Shown: piece after piece, positions 1 to 5,630 of the stretch
Numbering within the stretch: position 1 is the first letter of the stretch
Layout: the number at the start of each line of letters is the position of its first letter
Assembly (NCBI GenBank): GCA_013815395.1
Contig: JACDGH010000123.1
Coordinates: 1 to 7,591, forward strand
Origin: Parachlamydiaceae bacterium
GTDB lineage: Bacteria; Chlamydiota; Chlamydiia; Chlamydiales; Parachlamydiaceae
Direction: 5' to 3'
Length of the DNA: 7,591 nucleotides
Made by a program: the position numbers and the translations under genes
The notes under the pieces: model-generated
Databases searched by the model: none
Told to the model about the DNA's origin: nothing
What the model saw: only the letters and a program-made list of their open reading frames with translations

Positions 1-1067
1 GCTAATGGCTGTTTGCCAAGGAGAGACTCGCCATCAACTGTTGTTCCGTTACGGCTTTTCAAGTCTTCTACGGTGAGTGTATCATCCTGAGCAATTGAGA
101 TGCGGGCGTGTTGACGGGATACACTAGTGTCGTGGAAGACGATATCGCAAGAATTGGGGTCTGTGCCTAGAAGATAACTAGAGTCGGTAGCCATGGAAAA
201 TTCGGCGCCATTATTTGGTCCGCTAATGACCTTTAAAAGCCAGCGTCCAGTATCTATTAAACCGAAATTGATTTGCGCTATGGCATCTTTGTCAGAAGAT
301 TCATCACTGAAAATTGAATCATGGGGAATATCCACGTCATCGTCTTCAAAAGGTTCTTCCATCAAAGGCTCTACTTCTTCATTTAAGGGCGTTACATTGA
401 TCAAGGCGTCATTCTCTTTTTGAGTGGATTCTTGTTGCGGTTCCGGGGCCACTTCTATGTCGCTTTTTGGGTCCGGACCATTATTTTGAGCATCATTTTC
501 AGGTTTTGTTGTTTTTAAATCAGCGATTTTTAGGTCATCACTTTTTAGCTCGGCGCTGGATTCGTTATCTAATCCGCTAAGGGATTCATCATTTTCGATT
601 TCGCTAAACGATAATTCGCTATTTTCGATTTCACTGTCTTGTAACTCACTATCTTTTGATTCTTCATCTTCGGGCTCTCTTTTTGGAGAAAGCTGTTCAG
701 TTATGGGCGCTGTACCATTCACAGGTGTTGGCGACTCATTAGTCCCATTTTTAAATAAATTGGCGGCAGCTTCAGCGTAAAATCGGAACATGCCATCCCC
801 AATTTTCAATTCATCGCCATTATGTAGAAGCTGTGGGGTGGTCACTTCCACGTCGTTGACTTGTACAGGATTAGTGGTGCTCAAGTTTTCCACTAATATT
901 CCTTGAGGGGTAGTTCGGCAAATCAAATGCTTACGTGATGCCGAAGGATCTTCGATCAGAAGCTGGCAAGCATCGGGGTCGCGTCCAATAACCCACTGCT
1001 CTCCTTCTTCAAGGGAAAGAACTAATCCCTTTAAAAGTCCTTCTTCTGCTACAAGTTTGCCTGCCAT
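1..1067 (-). CDS. sctD: T3SS inner-membrane ring protein SctD/CdsD, N-terminal part with two FHA domains (cut by left edge)
   Basis: The frame is open from ATG at 1067 to the window edge (355 full codons), so the C-terminal half is missing. FHA domain 1 spans about residues 10-97 and shows G28-R29-D30, the S44-R45-K46-H47 motif and an N83-G84-D85 turn. FHA domain 2 starts near residue 274 and shows S317-R318-Q319-H320 and S338-R339-N340-G341-T342. Between them lies a hydrophilic linker of about 170 residues rich in Asp, Glu, Ser and Asn. No membrane segment is visible; in CdsD it lies further along. Known of the family: chlamydial CdsD (CT664, about 830 residues) is the YscD-type ring protein, carries two FHA domains, and its Chlamydia pneumoniae homolog is a substrate of the kinase PknD. 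A CesT-type chaperone gene directly upstream matches Chlamydia gene order. The ribosome site is weak: AGAG lies 8 bases before the ATG and AAGGG about 13. Identity is confident; the number of downstream domains cannot be judged. Confidence 0.85.
   Translation of the reverse strand, partial: MAGKLVAEEGLLKGLVLSLEEGEQWVIGRDPDACQLLIEDPSASRKHLICRTTPQGILVENLSTTNPVQVNDVEVTTPQLLHNGDELKIGDGMFRFYAEAAANLFKNGTNESPTPVNGTAPITEQLSPKREPEDEESKDSELQDSEIENSELSFSEIENDESLSGLDNESSAELKSDDLKIADLKTTKPENDAQNNGPDPKSDIEVAPEPQQESTQKENDALINVTPLNEEVEPLMEEPFEDDDVDIPHDSIFSDESSDKDAIAQINFGLIDTGRWLLKVISGPNNGAEFSMATDSSYLLGTDPNSCDIVFHDTSVSRQHARISIAQDDTLTVEDLKSRNGTTVDGESLLGKQPL
591..632 (-). repeat. short in-frame repeat in the acidic linker of SctD
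   Basis: The 12-base unit ATTTTCGATTTC occurs exactly at 591-602 and 621-632, a 30-base period, and encodes the E-I-E-N of two S-E-I-E-N peptides (residues 146-149 and 156-159). Neighbouring D-S-E-L and N-S-E-L peptides extend the pattern. This suggests that the linker grew by short in-frame duplications. Confidence 0.5.
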
Positions 1068-1134
1068 AATACAATCTCTGCCCTTAATTCGCAATATGGT
1101 TAAAAAAATTTAATCAAATTAATAAATTCTTAAT

Positions 1135-1163
1135 ATTGTCTATTATTACCACAATGGGATCAA
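1135..1163 (-). promoter_or_regulatory. candidate sigma66-type promoter for sctD
   Basis: On the minus strand TTGATC (1163-1158) and GACAAT (1140-1135) are separated by 17 bases, each matching four of six positions of the sigma70/sigma66 consensus. A very AT-rich stretch follows (about 1134-1097), and the implied 5' leader of sctD would be about 60 bases. AT-rich gaps produce such matches by chance, so this is only a candidate. The rest of the 121-base gap shows no gene. A weak AT-only stem followed by seven T (about 1122-1102) could be a poor terminator or just part of the AT-rich tract. Confidence 0.25.
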
Positions 1164-1188
1164 ATACTCCATTTGGATGCCTCAATGA

Positions 1189-1578
1189 TCACTTATGGTT
1201 AAGAGCTTCATCTCGCCAGAAATCAACAGCATTAATAAAATCTTCTAGAAGCTCTTTAAATTCTTTGTAATCAATATTATAATCTATTATTTGAGTCAGT
1301 GTCAAGGTATTGCCATCATTTGATAATCCTAAAGTTGCTCCCCGCGTGCCTTGTCCAAATAAATTTCCTAGCATGGCTTGTGTGGAAAATATTTCTTCAT
1401 GAACTTTTGGATAGGGAGCCACAGAACATTTTAGAGAGATCCCATTGGGGATTTCAGAGATTAGGACGGTTAATCCATCATCTAGAGGAATGGCATAGGT
1501 GCCAGGCACTTCGCTTGCTAATTTTGTGTTTCCAAGTTCCATGTCAGGGATAAGGTTTTCTATGAGCTTTTCAAGCAT
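1189..1578 (-). CDS. scc4: class I T3SS chaperone, CesT/SycE fold, Scc4-like (CT663 position)
   Basis: The product is a small, acidic 129-residue protein with the class I secretion chaperone pattern: an N-terminal helix (residues 1-13), a beta-rich middle (about 27-100, with I-S-L-K-C-S and L-T-L-T-Q strands) and a C-terminal amphipathic helix (about 104-127) rich in Glu, Phe and Leu. Its length fits the family (about 120-150 residues; Chlamydia Scc4 is 133). A strong Shine-Dalgarno sequence, GGAGG, six bases before ATG 1578 fixes the start. It ends 121 bases before sctD and is separated from the upstream translocator gene by a hairpin-bearing gap, so it may be transcribed apart from the translocators. 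Known for Chlamydia Scc4: it pairs with Scc1 to chaperone the gatekeeper CopN, and it also binds sigma66 and the RNA polymerase beta flap to modulate transcription. That this protein does either is inferred from position and fold. The fold call is firm; the orthology is likely but not proven. Confidence 0.72.
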   Translation of the reverse strand: MLEKLIENLIPDMELGNTKLASEVPGTYAIPLDDGLTVLISEIPNGISLKCSVAPYPKVHEEIFSTQAMLGNLFGQGTRGATLGLSNDGNTLTLTQIIDYNIDYKEFKELLEDFINAVDFWRDEALNHK

Positions 1579-1635
1579 GTGGCCCCTCCAATTGCATAAG
1601 TCTGTTCACTTGGCATTCAAACTCTATTTCTGCGC

Positions 1636-1658
1636 AGGAAGCGCGCCGCATTCTTCCT
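1636..1658 (-). repeat. second, smaller inverted repeat in the sctB-scc4 gap
   Basis: AGGAAG (1636-1641) and CTTCCT (1653-1658) can pair around an 11-base GC-rich loop. The same AGGAAGC heptamer also occurs at 1683-1689 inside the larger hairpin, so alternative pairings between the two elements are possible. The local GC content (GCGCGCCGC) stands out from the AT-rich surroundings. Its function is unknown. Confidence 0.35.
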
Positions 1659-1677
1659 TGTCACTACGATTACCAGT

Positions 1678-1716
1678 GCGCTAGGAAGCTCAAAAAGAAC
1701 CTGAGCATCCTAGCGC
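1678..1716 (-). terminator. strong hairpin after sctB, possible terminator or processing site
   Basis: This is a near-perfect inverted repeat: 9 paired bases (GCGCTAGGA with TCCTAGCGC), one T-T mismatch on the transcribed strand, 5 more paired bases (GCTCA with TGAGC) and a 9-base loop. It begins 22 bases after the sctB stop codon and is the most stable fold I see in the window. No run of T follows on either strand, so it is not a textbook intrinsic terminator. It may end or attenuate the translocator transcript, protect its 3' end, or mark a processing site before the chaperone gene. The structure is certain; the function is inferred. Confidence 0.55.
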
Positions 1717-1737
1717 CTAATGGATTAATTATAAATC

Positions 1738-3234
1738 TTATTTTCTTAAAGAGGCACTGATTGCTTCTTGTAATTTAGCACGTATTGAATCAAGTTGCTG
1801 GATCAATTGTGCTAATAAATCATGATTGGCCTTAAAGCCTTCAGATGCTTTATCCATGCCATGACTAATCAAACGCGCAATAGTTTCGTAAATTGCTTTT
1901 AAAGCGTCTGCTTGAGCTTTCTCTATTTCCAAGCCTGCTTTCATAAATTCTTCAACAGATTTAGCAGATTGATTCAAAACCTCTCTACTGCTATTACCAA
2001 TCATGCTCCATTTTTGAATTTCAGCGCTTCTTGCTTGATTTGCTGTTTGGACATCAGCTTTTTCTCTTACTATGGATGGTTTACCATCACTCGGATTTAC
2101 TTCTACTTTGTGTTGGTTGTAGGCAGGACTGTTAATAGTCTCATGGGGTGACCCTACGGGGTTAGGCACTTTATTTCCACGGCCATCTAATTTTTCACCT
2201 GGGCTAAAACTTTTTATTCCTGCTGCTGCGTTCTCTTGGAGAGGAGATCTGCCGCGAGGAAGATAACGATAGCCTAATTCATCCTGCCCTCTACTTGTCA
2301 AAGGTGTGGGTTCATTACGATAGGGTTTGTTATCAAACTCAATATATTTTGGTGCCTGAACTATCTTCACAGTCCCATCAGTATTCTTAATTGGATCGCC
2401 TAAATTAAGATCCGGAGGCTTCTTAGTACCTATTTCTGTATATCCTTTAGCTTCCGTAGGCTCAGCTTCCATTTTGTTTTTTGCCATTCCATGCAGAGAA
2501 ATGCCAGTAGAAAGGATAGTTGTAGCCGCTGATACCGCAGCAGTAATACCAGCTATGCGATGCATTTCAGCAGCTTTATCACCCGCTGCTAGAATTTGGT
2601 CTTTAGTTAATACACCCATTTGATACATCATTTCAAGGCCATTAATTTCCGCTTTTGATTCCACCATCATATTTTCCATCATGAGTTTGGCCAAGGTCAT
2701 AAAGTTGACCATGAAAGCCACATAGGAATTTCCTGCGAGCCAAGGGTTGCCACCTACAGTACCTGTTAAATTAGTTTTGGGGGCAGATGTAGCCCCGACT
2801 TTGTCGGCATCTAATTCTATAAAACTTGAGCCATCGCTATTTAAGCCTAAGGCAAAATTTACGCCTGGAATACTTCCACCTTGAAGAAGTTTGTCGCAAA
2901 TATCGATATATTTGCCCAAAATAGGTACTCTAGGATTGGTAGGATCTAGATTATCCAGTTCATTTTGCATGACGGTTTTAGCATTTTTTAAAGCGCCGCC
3001 AATTTGCAAATTTATATTGAGCTGACTAGTAAGTTCTTGGGCTTCTGCCAAAGAATCCACATCGTCCCTAAAGATGGCTTTAAGATGGGAATCTATTGGC
3101 GATGGTGATGCATCGTCTCCCACTGGTTTATTCGTTTTTGCCTTAATAACCAAATTCGCATATTGTGCATCGTCTCCTCCCGGACCTGGAGGAGGAAGTG
3201 ACATATCTAATCTTGTTGAATCTATACTGCCCAT
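1738..3234 (-). CDS. sctB: T3SS minor translocator, YopD/IpaC-like (SctB/CopD)
   Basis: This 498-residue protein has one clear hydrophobic segment (about residues 227-249, G-I-T-A-A-V-S-A-A-T-T-I-L). A helical stretch rich in Met, Lys and Glu (about 170-225) precedes it, and a long amphipathic, coiled-coil-prone C-terminal region (about 400-496) follows. One membrane helix plus a C-terminal amphipathic helix is the layout of YopD/IpaC/SipC and chlamydial CopD, which complete the translocation pore with the larger translocator. The N-terminus is polar and Pro/Gly-rich (P-P-P-G-P-G-G at 14-20), as expected of an uncleaved secretion signal; there is no Sec signal peptide. Residues about 255-400 are polar, Pro/Asn-rich and hold no hydrophobic segment. 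The start at 3234 has AGGAG 6 bases upstream, and the preceding gene ends 14 bases away. It is the last gene of the packed block, like copD (CT579) in Chlamydia. Length is close to CopD (about 440). A secreted effector with the same helix pattern cannot be excluded. Confidence 0.62.
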   Translation of the reverse strand: MGSIDSTRLDMSLPPPGPGGDDAQYANLVIKAKTNKPVGDDASPSPIDSHLKAIFRDDVDSLAEAQELTSQLNINLQIGGALKNAKTVMQNELDNLDPTNPRVPILGKYIDICDKLLQGGSIPGVNFALGLNSDGSSFIELDADKVGATSAPKTNLTGTVGGNPWLAGNSYVAFMVNFMTLAKLMMENMMVESKAEINGLEMMYQMGVLTKDQILAAGDKAAEMHRIAGITAAVSAATTILSTGISLHGMAKNKMEAEPTEAKGYTEIGTKKPPDLNLGDPIKNTDGTVKIVQAPKYIEFDNKPYRNEPTPLTSRGQDELGYRYLPRGRSPLQENAAAGIKSFSPGEKLDGRGNKVPNPVGSPHETINSPAYNQHKVEVNPSDGKPSIVREKADVQTANQARSAEIQKWSMIGNSSREVLNQSAKSVEEFMKAGLEIEKAQADALKAIYETIARLISHGMDKASEGFKANHDLLAQLIQQLDSIRAKLQEAISASLRK

Positions 3235-3245
3235 ATTAATCTCCT

Positions 3246-3259
3246 ATGTCAAATGACAT
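3246..3259. repeat. 14-base palindrome at the junction of the 317-residue gene and sctB
   Basis: ATGTCA and TGACAT flank two central bases. The element spans the last codons and the TGA stop of the upstream gene and lies just before the AGGAGA ribosome site of sctB. It is short enough to be chance, but like the palindrome after lcrH it sits at a stop codon next to a ribosome-binding site. Confidence 0.3.
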
Positions 3260-4202
3260 TCATAATACCAGTAAAGGAGTCTTCATCGTGACTATGGCCT
3301 GTCACATGGACTATCATGGAAGCTGTGCGTTGCAATTCTTGTAAATCTTTTAATAACTCTTCCATTGAAGTATCTTGACTCTCTAATAAGTCGTTTAAAG
3401 CCTCCATAAATGCCGTCTCATTATTATCATCAAGAGCAATGCGCAGTTGATTGACTGCAACGGCTAGGGCTGAATTAACGATTCCTTCACTTTCACTTTT
3501 TAAAACGGCTTCGGCCGCTGAACGTACACCTTGTTTCAAATAAATTCCCTCATCTGAAACGAGGTAGTTGGCGGGCTTATTCGATTCTCGGGATCCCGCT
3601 AAAATAATTAATAATTGCCCTATTTGAGCTAAGATCGACGCGCCTACTCGTTGGGCTATTTTGTCGCCACCACAAGCATCAATAAATACTGTAAAAGCTT
3701 CCTTTAGGGCTGAGGAACTATTCATTAATTTTAAGCACAGCTCAAAAGAAAAAAAACGGGCCCATTTTAAGTCGACCCCCTCTAAAGATTTTGGTAGCGG
3801 TCCCACACCCTGACTGGCTGTTTGTGAGGCAAGGCAAGCGATAAAGGTGTAACTTGCCAGGCATAACATCGACAAAAATTGCTGTCCCCCCATGCTAACA
3901 TTCGGCATGATAACTTTCATTCCCTCGCCAAGAGCCCGTATGATTTTTTCCAAGGCCGGCCCGATAATGCCCAAGGCGCTTTCACTCTTAAAAATACCTA
4001 TCGTTGCAACACTTAATCCTAAAAAAAGTGGAGCTGACCCCTTTTGTTTTAGGGACATTGCAGTGGTAGAGATCTCCATAGCTTTTAACAGATGCTTTAA
4101 AATCTGAAGCTGGCTGCCTATACTCTTGCGCTTCATGGTTCGATGCAAATTTGAAAGCTTATCAGCACGTTGAGAAAGGGTAGCATTTGTAGTCGTTGTC
4201 AT
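3249..4202 (-). CDS. unrecognised translocator-like protein, 317 residues, with an A-C-G-G-D-K-x-A-Q signature
   Basis: I do not recognise this protein outright. It has three hydrophobic stretches (about residues 55-72, 104-130 and 182-203), a basic N-terminus (K-R-K at 24-26), and a charged, helical C-terminus (about 225-300, Glu/Leu-rich). Residues 173-184 (F-I-D-A-C-G-G-D-K-I-A-Q) nearly repeat residues 473-484, numbered from GTG 7550, of the SctE-like protein encoded at the right of the window. The hydrophobic helix after the motif (182-203) also aligns in pattern. It therefore looks like a shortened or diverged relative of the large translocator, lacking most of the long N-terminal domain. 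Its start overlaps the stop of the preceding gene as ATGA, with GGGGAG 8 bases upstream, so the two are probably translationally coupled. It occupies the slot of copB (CT578) between the chaperone and copD in Chlamydia, but it is much shorter than CopB (about 490). It may be a second translocator, an accessory pore subunit or an effector. Confidence 0.55.
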   Translation of the reverse strand: MTTTTNATLSQRADKLSNLHRTMKRKSIGSQLQILKHLLKAMEISTTAMSLKQKGSAPLFLGLSVATIGIFKSESALGIIGPALEKIIRALGEGMKVIMPNVSMGGQQFLSMLCLASYTFIACLASQTASQGVGPLPKSLEGVDLKWARFFSFELCLKLMNSSSALKEAFTVFIDACGGDKIAQRVGASILAQIGQLLIILAGSRESNKPANYLVSDEGIYLKQGVRSAAEAVLKSESEGIVNSALAVAVNQLRIALDDNNETAFMEALNDLLESQDTSMEELLKDLQELQRTASMIVHVTGHSHDEDSFTGIMNVI

Positions 4203-4927
4203 GAGGCTGTCTCCCCTTTTGTATAGTCACTTAAAGCCGATGGCCCCATATTCCCGATAAATTCCGCTGCCCCTCGAATTTCAGTAATGGTATTTTTATA
4301 CTCATCATGATGAGGTAAGTTTGCGCCTTGTTCAATAAGAAACTCTTCAGCTTTGTTAGCTGCCTGGATGGTGTTGATAACCGATTGATTCATGGCAGTC
4401 TTTGAGATATGCATATTTTTTTCTGTACGCGCAGCTTCTAATGTGTCAGGGGCCAAGGGCTGAGATTTCTGGGCTATCACAGTTAAAATCTGAGCTGTCA
4501 ACATCAGAACATTCGCAGTGGCTGCAAAAGAAGGGTCGCGTTCATTTAGCGGTTTTTGTTGTTCCAGCAGAAAACGTGCGAGCACACCGGGTGGCAATTG
4601 GCTGATCATTTGCTCATAAGTGGATGCCCAGGACGCGTCAATAGGTACATTTAGCGATTGCAGAACGCGTACATTTTCAAGGGTATGATCTAAAAGGGGT
4701 TGATCCTCACGTGCGCGGTAACCCGTTTGGGTGCCGAGATGGCTGGCTGAATAGCGGTTATCGAGTTGGGAGAATGACATATCTATCGAATCCTTAACAA
4801 TTCCCAAAGCCGCCTTATTAACTTCAGTCCATGCTGTAGTTTCAATTTCGCGCTGAGTTGGAGATAAAGGGGAACCTAAGCTACCGGAACCTCCGGTGCC
4901 TGATCCTGAACCTGCTGGACCTACCAT
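4199..4927 (-). CDS. unrecognised 242-residue T3SS-operon protein (position of CT577)
   Basis: This is a real gene by context: AAGGAG lies 8 bases before ATG 4927, it overlaps the next gene by 4 bases, and it starts 31 bases after the chaperone gene. The first 20 residues are almost only Gly, Ser, Pro, Thr and Leu, a flexible polar N-terminus of the kind found on T3SS substrates. The rest appears helical and soluble, with one mildly hydrophobic helix (about residues 137-153, A-N-V-L-M-L-T-A-Q-I-L-T-V-I-A). No cleavable signal peptide and no convincing membrane span are seen. In Chlamydia a small gene of unknown role (CT577) sits at the same place between lcrH and copB; similarity to it cannot be judged here. 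Plausible roles are a secreted translocator-associated protein, a tip component or a co-chaperone, but none is shown by sequence. Confidence 0.6.
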   Translation of the reverse strand: MVGPAGSGSGTGGSGSLGSPLSPTQREIETTAWTEVNKAALGIVKDSIDMSFSQLDNRYSASHLGTQTGYRAREDQPLLDHTLENVRVLQSLNVPIDASWASTYEQMISQLPPGVLARFLLEQQKPLNERDPSFAATANVLMLTAQILTVIAQKSQPLAPDTLEAARTEKNMHISKTAMNQSVINTIQAANKAEEFLIEQGANLPHHDEYKNTITEIRGAAEFIGNMGPSALSDYTKGETAS

Positions 4928-4944
4928 AAATTTGACTCCTTTCT

Positions 4945-4963
4945 CTTGAAGGGTCCCTTCAAG
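4945..4963. repeat. 19-base perfect palindrome over the lcrH stop codon
   Basis: Nine bases (CTTGAAGGG) are mirrored exactly by CCCTTCAAG around a single central base. It covers the stop codon of lcrH and ends 18 bases before the start of the next gene, directly upstream of that gene's AAGGAG. In RNA it can form an 8-pair stem with a 3-base loop. It could tune translation of the downstream gene, act as a processing point, or be a protein-binding site. The palindrome is directly visible; the role is inferred. Confidence 0.5.
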
Positions 4964-5603
4964 TGGATTGCGAGGAAGATATGTTCATGGGCTTATCATC
5001 CCCTGTATTGCTAAAACCCATTAAAGTATTGAGCTCCGTAAGAGTGGATCTATCAAATCCATCCAATAACGCTTCTGCTTTGTCTTGTATTTTTTCAAAC
5101 TGCGGTTGTCCATCCGCTCTTTTGACTACCACATCTAACATGATATATGCCCCTTCAGGGTTATTCATGTGCATAAAACAATCGTAGCAATAAAAAGCAG
5201 AGACGGGATCGAAAGGGTTTAATTGCGCATCTATCAAGTACATGAGTGAGGCTGTTTCATAATCTTCCATTTTATGATAACAGGCCCCTAAAGACGTGGC
5301 AAAACCCTCTTGACCCGGATTTAAAACATAGAGCATTTTAAATAACTCACATGCTTCAGCATATTTACCGGTATTAAACAATTGATAAGCGTAGCTATAA
5401 ATAACGCTAATTTCTTCTTCCGAGATGTTCATTGCTTGCATAGGTGTCATCTTCTTTTCGAAAATTTTTATTAGCACCTTCGCATGTTCTTTTTTTTCTT
5501 CTACAGGCACATCCTTACCCATCTTTGAAGCTGTGTTCTTAATTGCTTCTCTAATATCAAAGTTTTTTTTATCAATTTTATTAGATTCGATGTTGCTAGC
5601 CAT
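4959..5603 (-). CDS. lcrH: translocator chaperone LcrH/SycD family (class II, TPR)
   Basis: Residues about 62-163 hold three tetratricopeptide-like repeats typical of SycD/LcrH/IpgC. Repeat 1 contains Y-S-Y-A-Y-Q-L-F-N-T-G-K-Y-A-E-A (about 69-84). Repeat 2 contains S-L-G-A-C-Y-H-K-M-E-D-Y-E-T-A (about 104-118) and repeat 3 contains F-Y-C-Y-D-C-F-M-H-M (about 137-146). The F-K-M-L-Y-V-L-N-P tract and the following D-A-Q-L-N-P-F-D-P match the usual link between repeats. This family binds the hydrophobic translocators in the cytoplasm and keeps them soluble before export. At 214 residues it is longer than Yersinia SycD (168), with a charged N-terminal extension (1-35) and a polar Ser-rich tail (after about 195); chlamydial Scc2 is similarly long. 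AAGGAG stands 8 bases before ATG 5603. It lies 27 bases after the SctE-like gene and 31 before the next, so its clients are probably its operon neighbours. Confidence in the family is high. Confidence 0.9.
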   Translation of the reverse strand: MASNIESNKIDKKNFDIREAIKNTASKMGKDVPVEEKKEHAKVLIKIFEKKMTPMQAMNISEEEISVIYSYAYQLFNTGKYAEACELFKMLYVLNPGQEGFATSLGACYHKMEDYETASLMYLIDAQLNPFDPVSAFYCYDCFMHMNNPEGAYIMLDVVVKRADGQPQFEKIQDKAEALLDGFDRSTLTELNTLMGFSNTGDDKPMNISSSQST

Positions 5604-5630
5604 TAAGAATTCTCCTTTAATAGTTCACTA

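Noticed and set aside
193..423. Plus-strand open frame of 76 codons at the left, Ser/Lys-rich
   Set aside because: It lies antisense within the SctD reading frame, has no ribosome site, and its composition is the mirror of the acidic linker.
1102..1122. AT-only stem followed by seven T as an intrinsic terminator after the chaperone gene
   Set aside because: The stem has only five A-T pairs and is too weak. The tract is better read as an AT-rich promoter or leader region.
1595..1622. TTGAAT-16-TATGCA as a promoter for the chaperone gene
   Set aside because: The implied transcript start would fall in the ribosome-binding site, leaving no usable leader.
1299..1684. Two plus-strand open frames (84 and 61 codons) over the chaperone gene
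   Set aside because: Both are antisense to a well-supported chaperone with a strong start; their His/Leu/Cys-rich products look non-biological.
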